A stretch of DNA of 64,000 nucleotides from Ancylobacter sonchi (GCF_018390695.1 NZ_JAHBGF010000011.1:310001-374000), one strand, 5' to 3'. Positions 44,897 to 58,665 are shown, counted from the stretch's first letter. Notes: generated by a model not told the origin, from the sequence alone. Translations and numbers: made by a program.

Positions 44897-46735
44897 ATGC
44901 CCGCTTCGACGCTGCAATCCTTCGCCGATTCCGCCGCCCCCGAGCACGGCGCCGCCCATCTCGCGCGGCTGCGCGCCGAGCTCGACCGTCGCGGGCTGGA
45001 CGGCTTCGTCGTTCCCCGCGCCGATGCGCACCAGAACGAATATGTGCCGCCCTGCGACGAGCGCCTCGCCTGGCTCACCGGCTTCACCGGCTCGGCCGGC
45101 ATCGCCCTGGTGCTGCGCCAGGAGGCCGCCCTCGTCGTCGACGGGCGCTACACCATCCAGGCCGCCGCCCAGACCGATCCCGGCTCCTATACCGTGGTGC
45201 AGCTGGCGCAGCAGAGCCCGGAAGCCTGGCTCGCCGCCAAGGCGCCGGCCGGCGCCCGCATCGGCTACGATCCGTGGCTGACCACGCTCGACGCGCTCGA
45301 CCGGCTCCGCAAGGCGGCGGCCAGCGCCGACGCCGTGCTGGTGGCGGTCGACGGCAACCCCATCGACGCGGCGTGGGACGACCGCCCGGCCGCCCCGGCG
45401 GCGCCGGTCACGCTGCGCGATCCGGCACTGGCGGGCGAGACCACCGAATCGAAGCTCGCGCGCATCCGCGAGAAGCTCGCGGCGGAGAAGCTCGACGCCG
45501 TCGTGCTCTCCGATCCGCATGGCGTCGCCTGGACCTTCAACATCCGTGGCGGCGACGTCTCCTTCACCCCGCTGCCGCTCTCCTGGGCCATCGTGCCGCG
45601 CGAGGGACGCCCGACGCTGTTCGTCGACGCCCGCAAGCTCTCCAACGCCGTGCGCGACGCGCTGGCCGCCCAGGCGGAGATCGCCGAGCCGGTGATGCTG
45701 GAGCGCGCCCTCGACCTCGTGGCGACCGGCGGCGCCACCATCCGCCTCGACCAGGCGACCGCCCCCGCCCAGCTCGCCTCCCGCATCGAGGCGGCGGGCG
45801 GCAAGGTCTCGCGCGGCGCCAGCCCGGTGGCGCTGATGCAGGCGGCCAAGAACACCGCCGAGCTCGCCGGCATGCGCGCCGCGCATCGGCGCGACGGCGC
45901 GGCGCTCGTCCGCTTCCTCGCCTGGTTCGACCGCGAGGCGCCCAAGGGCGCGCTCACCGAGATCGACTGCGTGGTGGCGCTGGAGAATTTCCGCCGCGAC
46001 ACCGGGTTGCTGAAGGACCTGTCCTTCCCCTCCATTGCCGGCGCCGGGCCGAACGGCGCGCTGCCGCATTACCGGGTCAGCGAGGCCAGCAACCGGCCTC
46101 TCAATCCCGGCGAGCTGTTCGTCATCGATTCCGGCGCGCAATATGAGGACGGCACCACCGACGTCACCCGGACCCTGCCGGTCGGCGAGCCCAGCGACGA
46201 GATGCGCGACCGCTACACCCGCGTGCTCAAGGGCCACATCGCGGTGGCCCGCGCCATCTTCCCGAAAGGCACCTCCGGCGCCCAGCTCGACCCCTTCGCC
46301 CGCCAGTTCCTGTGGGCGGCCGGGCTCGATTTCGACCATGGCACCGGCCACGGCGTCGGCGCCTATCTCTCGGTGCATGAGGGCCCGGCGCGCATTTCCA
46401 AGCTCGGCGCGGTGCCGCTGGAGGAAGGCATGGTGCTCTCCGACGAGCCCGGCTTTTACAAGGAAGGCGGCTTCGGCATCCGGCTGGAGAACCTGATCGT
46501 GGTGCAGGCCGAGCCCACCCCGCCTGGCGGCGAGCGCGAGCTGTTCAGCTTCGAGACCATCACCTTCGCCCCCTTCGACCGGCGGGTGATCGACCCGGTG
46601 CTGCTCACCGACGAGGAGATCGCCTGGCTGGACGATTACCATGCCCGGGTGCGCGAGCTGATCGGCCCTGAGGTCGCGGGCGAGCCCGAGGTGGCCGGCT
46701 GGCTGATCGAGGCCACCGCCCCGCTGCAGGGCTGA
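44897..46735 (+). CDS. Xaa-Pro aminopeptidase (M24B)
   Basis: Removes N-terminal residues before proline. The 612-residue protein is the large, three-domain form: two creatinase-like N-terminal domains and a C-terminal pita-bread metallopeptidase domain. Metal ligands are visible in FVIDSGAQYEDGTTDVTRT (Asp411 and Asp422), GTGHGVGAYLSVHEG and the glutamates in SDEPGFYKEGGFGIRLEN. The ATG at 44897 was chosen; an in-frame GTG at 44876 would add seven residues. Confidence 0.94.
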   Translation: MPASTLQSFADSAAPEHGAAHLARLRAELDRRGLDGFVVPRADAHQNEYVPPCDERLAWLTGFTGSAGIALVLRQEAALVVDGRYTIQAAAQTDPGSYTVVQLAQQSPEAWLAAKAPAGARIGYDPWLTTLDALDRLRKAAASADAVLVAVDGNPIDAAWDDRPAAPAAPVTLRDPALAGETTESKLARIREKLAAEKLDAVVLSDPHGVAWTFNIRGGDVSFTPLPLSWAIVPREGRPTLFVDARKLSNAVRDALAAQAEIAEPVMLERALDLVATGGATIRLDQATAPAQLASRIEAAGGKVSRGASPVALMQAAKNTAELAGMRAAHRRDGAALVRFLAWFDREAPKGALTEIDCVVALENFRRDTGLLKDLSFPSIAGAGPNGALPHYRVSEASNRPLNPGELFVIDSGAQYEDGTTDVTRTLPVGEPSDEMRDRYTRVLKGHIAVARAIFPKGTSGAQLDPFARQFLWAAGLDFDHGTGHGVGAYLSVHEGPARISKLGAVPLEEGMVLSDEPGFYKEGGFGIRLENLIVVQAEPTPPGGERELFSFETITFAPFDRRVIDPVLLTDEEIAWLDDYHARVRELIGPEVAGEPEVAGWLIEATAPLQG

Positions 46736-46767
46736 CCACGCCGCTCTCCCCGAAATCACGAAGACGA

Positions 46768-46795
46768 GCACGATGGTTCAATGGAACCATCGTGC
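46768..46795. other. Perfect hairpin before the DUF3309 gene
   Basis: GCACGATGGTTC (46768-46779) and GAACCATCGTGC (46784-46795) form a 12-bp perfect stem with a 4-nt loop, 33 bp after the peptidase stop and 55 bp before the small membrane gene. No T-run follows. Confidence 0.55.
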
Positions 46796-46850
46796 AGGAT
46801 AGGCGTTCTCCTCGCAACCCAAGTCTATGGGACCCGAAGGAGACGCCGCC

Positions 46851-47003
46851 ATGACCACTATTCTTCTGATCATCCTGATCCTTATCCTGGTCGGCGCCCT
46901 GCCCAGCTGGGGATACAGCCGCAGCTGGGGTTATGGCCCGAGCGGAATCGTGACGATTCTTGTGGTTGTTCTGATCGTGATGATGCTCACCGGGCGGATA
47001 TAG
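46851..47003 (+). CDS. DUF3309 small membrane peptide
   Basis: A 50-residue peptide too short for ordinary gene calling, starting MTTILLIILILILVGALPSWGYSR. It has two hydrophobic segments (TILLIILILILVGALP and GIVTILVVVLIVMMLTG) around a WGYSRSWGYGPSG loop, which is the DUF3309 family pattern. AAGGAG lies 8 bases before the ATG. DUF3309 function is unknown; the peptides are widespread in alphaproteobacteria. A perfect 12-bp hairpin lies upstream at 46768-46795. Confidence 0.85.
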   Translation: MTTILLIILILILVGALPSWGYSRSWGYGPSGIVTILVVVLIVMMLTGRI

Positions 47004-47158
47004 TCGCACCGCACCGCCGCGTTGCCGGCGACTGGACCATCGCCCGCAGCACGGCAACACCGGTGCGGCCCGCAAGCCCGCGCACGCATTCAGGGAAGCT
47101 GGAGGTCCCGCGTATCGCCCAAGCCATATTCTGGCTGAAACCCTACGCACCTCCAAAG

Positions 47159-47199
47159 AAGGGCCGTCGCGTCTCCCCCCGCGGCGGCCCTTGCCTTTT
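47159..47199. terminator. Probable terminator between the DUF3309 gene and the isochorismatase-like gene
   Basis: A 12-bp stem AAGGGCCGTCGC / GCGGCGGCCCTT (one G-U pair; 47159-47170 and 47181-47192) lies between convergent genes and is followed by GCCTTTT on the plus strand. Confidence 0.5.
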
Positions 47200-47258
47200 G
47201 GTCGGCCGTTAGCTCGGCAGCCTAGCCGGACGGCGTTGCCGCCCGTGGCCGGGCAGCG

Positions 47259-47816
47259 TCAGGCGCCCCATTCCTCGGCGATATCGGCGCCGGTCTTCAT
47301 GCCCGCCCCGGCGAATTCCAGCGCCGCCATCAGCGCCGCCTGCACGCTCGCCGCCGGCACATCGGTGCCGCCGAAGCCGAGGTCGCGCGTCGCGGTGGCG
47401 TCATGCGCCACCGTCACCTCATAGCCGAGGTCGAGCGCCGCTCGCGTCGCCGCGTCGACGCACATATGGCTCATCGCCCCGACGATCACGAGCCGGGTCG
47501 TCCCCTTCTCCTTCAGCGTCGCGTCGAGCCCGGTGTCGAGAAAGGCGTTGACGTTCTGCTTTACCACCACCGGCTCGCCCGCCTGCGGGCTCACGGTGGG
47601 GTTGATCTCAGCCCCCGTGGTGCCGTTGCCGAAGAAGCCGGCCTGCGGCGAAGGATCCTCGTGGCGGACATGCACGATGCCGTGCCCCTGCCGGCGGGCC
47701 GCCTCAAGCAGGCGGGCCGCCTCGACGGCCGCCTCCTCCATGCCGACCAGCGGGTATTTTCCACCGGGAAAATAGTCGTTCTGGATGTCGATCAGCAGCA
47801 GCGTGGTGTCGGCCAT
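47259..47816 (-). CDS. Isochorismatase-like cysteine hydrolase
   Basis: A 185-residue hydrolase of the isochorismatase/nicotinamidase-like superfamily with the complete catalytic triad: Asp10 in LLIDIQNDYFPGG, Lys86 in VVKQNVNAF and Cys119 in GAMSHMCVDAATRAA. Substrate not predictable. The ATG at 47816 starts the conserved core; the open frame continues upstream toward ligA. It lies 50 bp downstream of ligA on the same strand. Confidence 0.92.
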   Translation of the reverse strand: MADTTLLLIDIQNDYFPGGKYPLVGMEEAAVEAARLLEAARRQGHGIVHVRHEDPSPQAGFFGNGTTGAEINPTVSPQAGEPVVVKQNVNAFLDTGLDATLKEKGTTRLVIVGAMSHMCVDAATRAALDLGYEVTVAHDATATRDLGFGGTDVPAASVQAALMAALEFAGAGMKTGADIAEEWGA

Positions 47817-47866
47817 GGAAGGCTCCTCGACGGGATGATGAACGCAATAAACAGAGACGTGCCGGC

Positions 47867-52041
<4,175 letters not shown>

Positions 52042-52106
52042 GCGTCAGCTCCGAAGCGAATCCCGCCGGCGAAGCAGGCGCCGGCGCAAGGCAGGTTCTA
52101 GAGCAT

Positions 52107-52121
52107 TTTCGCGTTGTGTTC
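52107..52121. promoter_or_regulatory. Possible LexA (SOS) box upstream of recN
   Basis: TTTC-N7-GTTC differs by one base from the alphaproteobacterial SOS box GTTC-N7-GTTC and lies about 65-80 bp upstream of the recN start. It overlaps the end of a repeat-like TCTAGAGCATTTTCGCG. Confidence 0.35.
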
Positions 52122-52171
52122 ACGTCGGGCGGCGAGAAATCGCCGCGAACCCGACCGGCCCGGTTCGCCGG

Positions 52172-53050
52172 TCAGGAGCCGAGCTTGAAGCCCTGGAAAG
52201 CCTTGGCGATCCACGACTGGTTGTTCATCTGCGGATTGACGCCGCGCGACTGCACCAGCTTGTAGGCGTCCTTGTACCAGCTGCTTTCCGGGAAATTATA
52301 ACCGAGCACCGCCGCCGAGGTCTGCGCCTCGTTGACGACGCCGAGCGCCATATAGGCCTCGGTCAGCCGATACAGCGCCTCCTCGGCGTGGCGCGTGGTC
52401 TGGTAGCGGGTCACGACCACCTTGAAGCGGTTGATCGCCCCGGCATAGTTGCGCTGCTCGAGATAATAGCGCCCGATCATCATCTCCTTGCCGGCGAGCT
52501 GGTCGCGGGCCATCTCAAGCTTCTTCTTGGCGCTGACCGCATATTCCGTGTCGGGATATTTGCGGACCACCTCGTCGAGCGCGTCCATCGCCCGCTGGGT
52601 GCGGGTCTGGTCGCGGGAGATGTCGGGGATGAGGTCGAAATTCGCCGCCGCGACCAGATACTGCGCATAGGCGGCATCGGCCGAGCCGGGATGCAGGGCG
52701 AGGTAGCGCTTGGCGGCGCCGATGCACTCGTCATACTTGCCCTGGGAATAGTTGACATAGGCGATCATCAGCATCGCCTTGCGCGCCCATTCCGAATAGG
52801 GGTGCTGGCGGTCCACGTCCTCGAAGCGCGTCAGCGCTCCGGCGTAGTCCTCCTTCTGCATGAGGGTCAGGCCCTCATTGTAGCGCTGCTCGGCCGGCAC
52901 GTCGGGGACGATGACCTCTTCTTCCTTGGTGTCGAAGAGATTGGCGCAGCCGGCCATCGGGAGTGCGGCGAAGGCCAGCGCGAACAGGCGGGCGACACCA
53001 GCGGTTCGCGGCGCCGGCGCATGGTGGCCGGCGAGATGGAGAAGACGCAT
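52172..53050 (-). CDS. bamD: Outer membrane assembly lipoprotein BamD
   Basis: Essential lipoprotein of the BAM complex that inserts beta-barrel proteins into the outer membrane. The 292-residue precursor has a signal peptide with a lipobox LPMAGC. TPR-type helices follow: AEQRYNEGLTLMQKEDYAGALTRFEDV, YSEWARKAMLMIAYVNYSQGKYDECIGAAKRYLALHPGS, then DEVVRKYPDTEYAVSAKKKLEM and further repeats. The ATG at 53050 was chosen as it begins the signal sequence. Its neighbours lpxC and recN are the usual ones in this order. Confidence 0.94.
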   Translation of the reverse strand: MRLLHLAGHHAPAPRTAGVARLFALAFAALPMAGCANLFDTKEEEVIVPDVPAEQRYNEGLTLMQKEDYAGALTRFEDVDRQHPYSEWARKAMLMIAYVNYSQGKYDECIGAAKRYLALHPGSADAAYAQYLVAAANFDLIPDISRDQTRTQRAMDALDEVVRKYPDTEYAVSAKKKLEMARDQLAGKEMMIGRYYLEQRNYAGAINRFKVVVTRYQTTRHAEEALYRLTEAYMALGVVNEAQTSAAVLGYNFPESSWYKDAYKLVQSRGVNPQMNNQSWIAKAFQGFKLGS

Positions 53051-53234
53051 CACAGCTTTCAATCCCGATCCGGGAGCCACCGCCCCCCGCCGCGGCCCTG
53101 CCCGGCACACAAGTCCCTGATTAGCGGCTAGCGCTGCTTTCCGACCGGATTATGGCGACTGGGATGCCACGAACAAGCAATGTCGACGGCAACGCGACTC
53201 CGCCGGCGACGGCTGGCGCTTGGCCCGGCGCGTC

Positions 53235-54176
53235 TCAGAGCTCCGGCGCGTGCGCCGGCATCGCCACCGCGACACCAAGGCCCGCGGTGCCGCGCAGGGC
53301 ACGGCGGCTCGGCTGGCGCGCCTCGACGATCTCATAGGCCGAACGATCGGCGAGCAGGGCATCGACCACGGCGAAGTTCAGCTTGTGGCCGCCGCGATAG
53401 GAACGGTAGCGCCCCAGCAGCGGCATGCCGCCAAGGGCGAGGTCGCCGACGGCATCGAGCGCCTTGTGGCGGACGAACTCGTCGGACCAGCGCAGCCCGC
53501 CCTCATTCACCACCCCGTCTTCGCTGACGCAGATGGTGTTCTCCAGCGAGGCGCCGAGCGCATAGCCGGCTTCCCAGAGGCGGTTGACGTCGCTGAGGAA
53601 GCCGAAGGTGCGGGCCGGCGCCAGCTCGCGGCGGAACACGTCCGGCGACAGGGTGGCGGCATAGCGCTGGCGGCCGATGGCGGCGTGGGCGAAGTCGATC
53701 TCGACCTCGAGCCGGAAGCCCATATCGTAGGGCGACAGCTCGCCATAGCCGCTCTCGGTCTCGACCCGGACGGTCTTCAGCACCTTGAGATAGCGGCGGG
53801 CGTGATCGGTCTCGACGATGCCAGCCTCATCGATCGCGGTAACGAAGAGATCGGCGCTGCCGTCGAGGATCGGCACTTCCGGCCCGTCGATCTCGACATG
53901 AGCGTTGTCGATGCCGAGGCCGGCGAGGCAGGCGAGAAGATGTTCGACGGTGGAGACCGCCGGGCCTTCCGCGTCGCGCAGCACGGTGGCGAGGTCGCTG
54001 CCGCGCACGGCGTCGCGGCAGGCGCGCACCGAGCGGGAGGCGTCGGAACGATGGAAGACGATGCCGGTATCGGCCGCAGCGGGAGAGACGGTCATGCGCG
54101 CCGCCTTGCCGGAATGGACGCCAACGCCGCTAAAGGCGACGCTGTCGGCAAGGGTGGTTTGGCTTACTGCGTTCAT
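53235..54176 (-). CDS. lpxC: UDP-3-O-acyl-N-acetylglucosamine deacetylase
   Basis: Zinc deacetylase that commits UDP-GlcNAc to lipid A synthesis. The 313-residue protein carries Glu78/His79 in STVEHLLACLAG, the zinc ligands His237 and Asp241 in RHKALDAVGDLA, and catalytic His264 in YRGGHKLNFAVVDAL. The N-terminal start MNAVSQTTLADSVAFSGVGVHSG is standard; the ATG at 54176 was chosen. It follows ftsZ after a terminator, as in many alphaproteobacteria, and therefore has its own promoter region. Confidence 0.97.
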   Translation of the reverse strand: MNAVSQTTLADSVAFSGVGVHSGKAARMTVSPAAADTGIVFHRSDASRSVRACRDAVRGSDLATVLRDAEGPAVSTVEHLLACLAGLGIDNAHVEIDGPEVPILDGSADLFVTAIDEAGIVETDHARRYLKVLKTVRVETESGYGELSPYDMGFRLEVEIDFAHAAIGRQRYAATLSPDVFRRELAPARTFGFLSDVNRLWEAGYALGASLENTICVSEDGVVNEGGLRWSDEFVRHKALDAVGDLALGGMPLLGRYRSYRGGHKLNFAVVDALLADRSAYEIVEARQPSRRALRGTAGLGVAVAMPAHAPEL

Positions 54177-54483
54177 TCCGTCATCCCAGGAACACGCCGG
54201 AGCCGGCGACATTCCCCCTCAAGACCTCGATACAGTCACATTCGGCCACCAGGATTCCACGAGATGCGAATCTCCCGACGGCACTTTCTGACTGCACGAT
54301 AGTCAGCGCCCCCTCGCGTGCCAAATCACGCTTGCTTACCGTCTGTTACCGTCCTGCAATACACCCTGGACGGGAAATAAACCCTTAAGATCAAACGCAA
54401 ACGCCCGGACCTCTCGGTCCGGGCGCTGCACTGCGTTAAACATTTGGTAACGGTCCGTTACCGGGAGCGCGCTACCGCTTCCC
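54177..54483. promoter_or_regulatory. Region between ftsZ and lpxC
   Basis: 307 bp with the ftsZ terminator and the lpxC promoter region. A 17-bp palindrome GGTAACGGTCCGTTACC lies at 54446-54462 and TTACCGTC occurs twice at 54336-54343 and 54346-54353. No gene is seen. Confidence 0.5.
54391..54425 (-). terminator. Intrinsic terminator of ftsZ
   Basis: A 10-bp stem CGCCCGGACC / GGTCCGGGCG (54402-54411 and 54416-54425) on the minus strand is followed by TTTGCGTTTG, 58 nt after the ftsZ stop. Confidence 0.65.
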
Positions 54484-56235
54484 TCAGCCCTGACGGCGCA
54501 GGAAGGCGGGGATGTCGAGATGGTCGTCCTCGGCCGGGCGGGCGGCCTGCTGCGGACGGCCATGCTGGTCCATCGGGCGCTGCGGCGCGGGACGCTTGGC
54601 GAACTCCGACGCTTCGGGACGACGCTCGGCGAGCGGACGCTCCTCGGCATAGGCCTGCTGCTGCGGCGCGCGGCGCACCACCGGACGAGCCTCCGCCGGC
54701 GGATCGACCTCTTCCTCCTCGCGACGGCCGAGGCCGACATGGGCGAGGCGTTGCAGCAGCGTCATGCGCTTCTTCTCGGCATATTGCTGCTCGGTCGGCT
54801 CGCCACGGGCAGCGCGGATCTGGTTCTGCGCCGGCATCGGCAGTTCCTCGACCCGCGGCATGCGGGGTGCGCGCTGCTCGGGACGCTCGGCCTGCGGCGG
54901 GATGAACGGCTCGATCGGCTCGTCCTGGTAGTCATAGGACGCGGCCTGCGGCTGCTCCTGCTCGACATAGAGCTGCGGCTTGGGCGGCAGCTGGCGGATG
55001 GTGACGTCGTCGATGGCGGCGGCCGGCATGTGCTGCGGCGCATAGCCGGTCTCGGCGGCGTAGACGTGCTCGCCGGCGCTCGGGGCGGCGAAGGTGGGCT
55101 CGTAGCCCTGGTGGTGCTGCGCGACGGGCTCCTCGCTCAGCGCCGAGGCGACCGAGCGCAGCGCGGCGTCGCGGCGAGCCTCGACGGCGAAGCGGCCGGC
55201 ATTGGAGACACGACGGCCGCCGATGTCGGCGAGGTTGGACAGGCTGTGCGGGATCTGCTCCGGGATCACCGCCGGGTCGATGCCGGTGGCGACGACCGAC
55301 ACGCGGATGATGCCTTCCAGCGTCTCGTCGAAGGTGGCGCCGAGGATGATGTTGGCGTCCGGGTCGACTTCCTCGCGGATGCGGGTCGCCGCCTCGTCCA
55401 CCTCGAACAGGGTGAGGTCACGGCCGCCGGTGATCGAGATCAGCAGGCCGCGGGCGCCACGCATCGAGACTTCGTCGAGCAGCGGGTTGGCGATCGCCGC
55501 CTCGGCGGCGTGCAGAGCGCGCTTCTCGCCGGAGGCCTCGCCGGTGCCCATCATCGCCTTGCCCATCTCGCGCATCACGGCGCGGACGTCGGCGAAGTCG
55601 AGGTTGATCAGGCCTTCCTTCACCATCAGGTCGGTGATGCAGGCGACGCCGGAATACAGCACCTGGTCGGCCATCGCGAAGGCGTCGGCGAAGGTGGTCT
55701 TCTCGTTGGCCACCCGGAACAGGTTCTGGTTCGGGATGATGATGAGGGTGTCGACGCTCTTCTGCAGCTCGGCGATGCCCATCTCGCCGATGCGCATGCG
55801 GCGCTGGCCTTCGAAGTGGAAGGGCTTGGTCACCACGCCGACGGTGAGGATGCCGAGCTCGCGGGCGGCGCGGGCGATGACGGGCGCCGCGCCGGTGCCG
55901 GTGCCGCCGCCCATGCCGGCGGTGATGAACGCCATGTGCGCGCCGGCGAGGTGGTCGCGGATCTCGTCGAGCGCCTCTTCCGCCGCCGCGCGGCCGACTT
56001 CCGGCTGCGAGCCGGCGCCGAGGCCCTCGGTGACGGCGACGCCCATCTGCACGATGCGCTCGGCCTTGGAGAGCGCCAGCGCCTGCGCGTCGGTATTGGC
56101 CACCACGAAGTCCACGCCCGACAGGCCGGCGGTGATCATGTTGTTGACGGCGTTGCCGCCGGCGCCGCCGACGCCGAACACGGTGATCCGGGGGCGCAGC
56201 TCGCGAATATCAGGCACCTGGAGGTTGATGGTCAT
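54484..56235 (-). CDS. ftsZ: Cell division protein FtsZ
   Basis: Tubulin-like GTPase that forms the division ring. The 583-residue protein has the tubulin signature [11 protein letters not shown] (109-119) and a GTPase core (about 12-320). A long disordered Gln/Pro/Arg/Glu-rich linker runs from about 330 to 570, and the conserved C-terminal peptide is [12 protein letters not shown], for FtsA and other partners. The length is typical of rhizobial FtsZ. A GGGGAC ribosome site precedes the ATG; 88 bp separate it from ftsA. Confidence 0.98.
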   Translation of the reverse strand: MTINLQVPDIRELRPRITVFGVGGAGGNAVNNMITAGLSGVDFVVANTDAQALALSKAERIVQMGVAVTEGLGAGSQPEVGRAAAEEALDEIRDHLAGAHMAFITAGMGGGTGTGAAPVIARAARELGILTVGVVTKPFHFEGQRRMRIGEMGIAELQKSVDTLIIIPNQNLFRVANEKTTFADAFAMADQVLYSGVACITDLMVKEGLINLDFADVRAVMREMGKAMMGTGEASGEKRALHAAEAAIANPLLDEVSMRGARGLLISITGGRDLTLFEVDEAATRIREEVDPDANIILGATFDETLEGIIRVSVVATGIDPAVIPEQIPHSLSNLADIGGRRVSNAGRFAVEARRDAALRSVASALSEEPVAQHHQGYEPTFAAPSAGEHVYAAETGYAPQHMPAAAIDDVTIRQLPPKPQLYVEQEQPQAASYDYQDEPIEPFIPPQAERPEQRAPRMPRVEELPMPAQNQIRAARGEPTEQQYAEKKRMTLLQRLAHVGLGRREEEEVDPPAEARPVVRRAPQQQAYAEERPLAERRPEASEFAKRPAPQRPMDQHGRPQQAARPAEDDHLDIPAFLRRQG

Positions 56236-56323
56236 TGTATCTGTCCCCTAACGCCGGCGGGCACGCGTCCCGACTCGATTTCTGTGGTGCCGGTTCCGCC
56301 GGCGCGGATGTGATGAACCATGG

Positions 56324-57661
56324 TCAGAACGCCTCCCTCAGCCAGTGGCCGACGCGGGAGAAATACCCGTCGGAGCCCGCCTGGGAGACGCGGCGGCGGC
56401 CCGCCTCGAAATGTTCGAGGCCCGCCACCTGCGGATAGACGAGCAGGCCGGCGGCCACTGCGAAGGAGGCGCCGCGCACCGCCTCGGGCAGCCGGGAGAT
56501 GCCGAGCGGGCGGCCGACCCGCACCAGCGAGCCGACCTGCGGCCCGAGGATCTGACCGACCAGTTCGGCATGGCCGGTGAGCTGGCTGGCGCCGCCGGTC
56601 AGCACGATGCGCCGGCCGGCATCGGCGGCGTGGCCGGAAGCGACCAGCCGGTCGCGGATCAGCTCGACGATCTCCTCCACCCGCGGGCGGATGATGTGCA
56701 GTAGCCGCGACTTCGGCACCGCGCGCGGCAGGTCGCGCTGGTCCTCGGAAATCGCCGGCACGGTGAGCATCTCGCGCTCGTCGGCGCCCACCGCGATCAC
56801 CCCGCCATGCAGGCTCTTCAGCCGCTCGGCGTCGGCGAGGCGGGTGGAGAGGCCGCGCGCGACGTCGTTGGTGATGTGCTGGCCGCCGACCGCGATGCCG
56901 TCGACATGCACGCAATAGCCGTTGACCACCACGGCGACGGTGGTCGTGCCGGCGCCGAAGTCGATCAGCACGGTACCGAGCTCGGATTCGTCGTCGGCGA
57001 GCGCGGAGAGCGCCGCCGCATAGGGTGCCGCCACCATCGCCTCGACGCCGAGATGGCAGCGCTCGACGCACAAAAGCAGGTTGCGCACCGCCGAGGCGTC
57101 GGCGGTGATGACGTGCAGGTCGACGCCGAGGCGCCGGCCCAGCATGCCGCGCGGCTCGGCGACGCCGGGCACGCCGTCGATGGCGTAGCTCACCGGCAGC
57201 GCGTGCAGCACCACCCGGCCGTCGCCGACCGCGAAGGTCGAGGCGGCATCGAGCACGCGGCGGATGTCGCCCTCGGCGACCGCCGGCTCGGGCAGGTCGA
57301 TCTCGGCGTTGAAATGCTCGGAGCCCAGCCGCCCGCCGGCCATGGAGACGATCACCGAGGCGATCTGCGCCCCGGCCATGCGCTCGGCGGCGTCCACCGC
57401 GCGGCGGATGGCGTGCTCGGCCCGCTCCATGTCGGCGACGGTGCCGCCCTTGATGCCATGGGCGCTGGTATGGCCGACGCCGAGCACCTCGATGGCGTGG
57501 CTGCGGCGGCGCAGGCTCATCGAGGCGTCGCGCGGCTTCAGCCGGGCGATCAGGCAGACGATCTTGGAGGTGCCGATCTCCAGCACGCCGACCACGCCGG
57601 AACGGCGCGGCGACAGCGGACGCATCTTGGGAACGATGTCGTAGGGCGCGCGCACGCTCAT
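56324..57661 (-). CDS. ftsA: Cell division protein FtsA
   Basis: Actin-like membrane tether for FtsZ. The 445-residue protein has the N-terminal SHDA-type ATPase folds: VGVLEIGTSKIVCLIARL, DFGAGTTTVAVVVNGYCVHV (phosphate 2 motif) and IVLTGGASQLTG. The C-terminal amphipathic membrane-targeting helix is SRVGHWLREAF. It overlaps ftsQ by four bases (ATGA). Confidence 0.97.
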   Translation of the reverse strand: MSVRAPYDIVPKMRPLSPRRSGVVGVLEIGTSKIVCLIARLKPRDASMSLRRRSHAIEVLGVGHTSAHGIKGGTVADMERAEHAIRRAVDAAERMAGAQIASVIVSMAGGRLGSEHFNAEIDLPEPAVAEGDIRRVLDAASTFAVGDGRVVLHALPVSYAIDGVPGVAEPRGMLGRRLGVDLHVITADASAVRNLLLCVERCHLGVEAMVAAPYAAALSALADDESELGTVLIDFGAGTTTVAVVVNGYCVHVDGIAVGGQHITNDVARGLSTRLADAERLKSLHGGVIAVGADEREMLTVPAISEDQRDLPRAVPKSRLLHIIRPRVEEIVELIRDRLVASGHAADAGRRIVLTGGASQLTGHAELVGQILGPQVGSLVRVGRPLGISRLPEAVRGASFAVAAGLLVYPQVAGLEHFEAGRRRVSQAGSDGYFSRVGHWLREAF

Positions 57662-58665
57662 GTGTTGGGCGCCTTCTTCTTGGCCTTGGGATCGGGCTGG
57701 CGCGCCTCGTAGGCGGCGTCGGACAGGCGCACCGACACACGGTCGGCGAGGCGCAGGTCGATGATGGTGACGTCGCGGGTCAGCAGCTGCTTGTCGCGAT
57801 CGAGCACCGCGAGTTCCTGCAGCGCCTCGGGCATGCCGGTCTCGGGAAGGCGCACGTCGATGCCGTTGCGCATCTTCAGCGTCCAGCGCCGGTCGGCGAC
57901 GCGGATCGCCGCGCGCACCTTGTCGCGCACGCCCGGCACCAGGCCGAGGGCCTCGACGATTTCGGTGACGTGGTTCTGCGCCCCCTCGCCCACCACGATC
58001 GGCAGGCGGATGTAGCGCGCATCGTCGGAATAGGGGGCGATCACCGTGCCGTCGCGGGCGATGACGTTGATCTTGCCGTCCTTCTGCCAGAGCGCGAAGC
58101 CCTCGCGCTCCACCACCTGGATGTCGAGGCGGTCGGGATAGAGCTTCTGCACCGTGGCGCGCTTGATCCAGGCCAGCTGTTCGAGCCGCGTGCGCGCCTC
58201 CTCGGCGTCGAGCGTCAGCAGCGAGGAGGTCGGCTTCACGCCGGCGGTGGCGAGAATGTCGCCCGGGCTGACGTGGTTCTGCCCGGCGAGGTTCACGGTA
58301 CGGATCTTGAAGCCGGCGATGTTGGCGACGCTGTCGGCCATGTCGCGCACGGTCTCGACCGCCTGCGGCATGTGACCGCCGACCTGCAGGCCGTAGGCGC
58401 CGGTCGCCGCGAACAGCGCCGCCACCAGCCAGGTGCCGGCGCCGCAGCTCGCGGCGCGCGAGCCGGCGAAGCCCACCAGCAGCCGCTTGCCGCCGATGAT
58501 CGCCCGATTCGCGAATCGCGTGCGGCCGCCCTCGGCCGCCGCCTGGGGCGCCGTGGTGCGGGCCGGCCTGCTGCCGCGTCCCTGATCCGCCATGGCCGCA
58601 CTCGCGCCGTATCCGGGCTTCCGACCCGGATTCAACGATTGAGCGACACGTCCTCCACCATCCAT
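57658..58665 (-). CDS. ftsQ: Cell division protein FtsQ
   Basis: Bitopic divisome protein linking early and late components. The 335-residue protein has a long Arg/Ala-rich cytoplasmic N-terminus (1-80), one transmembrane helix (TWLVAALFAATGAYGLQVGG), a POTRA domain (FKIRTVNLAGQNHVSPGDIL onward) and a beta domain ending DLRLADRVSVRLSDAAYEAR. The start at 58665 (MDGGGRVAQSLN) matches the N-terminus seen in related FtsQ proteins; an alternative ATG is at 58593. The upstream neighbour is not ddl as expected. Confidence 0.95.
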   Translation of the reverse strand: MDGGGRVAQSLNPGRKPGYGASAAMADQGRGSRPARTTAPQAAAEGGRTRFANRAIIGGKRLLVGFAGSRAASCGAGTWLVAALFAATGAYGLQVGGHMPQAVETVRDMADSVANIAGFKIRTVNLAGQNHVSPGDILATAGVKPTSSLLTLDAEEARTRLEQLAWIKRATVQKLYPDRLDIQVVEREGFALWQKDGKINVIARDGTVIAPYSDDARYIRLPIVVGEGAQNHVTEIVEALGLVPGVRDKVRAAIRVADRRWTLKMRNGIDVRLPETGMPEALQELAVLDRDKQLLTRDVTIIDLRLADRVSVRLSDAAYEARQPDPKAKKKAPNT

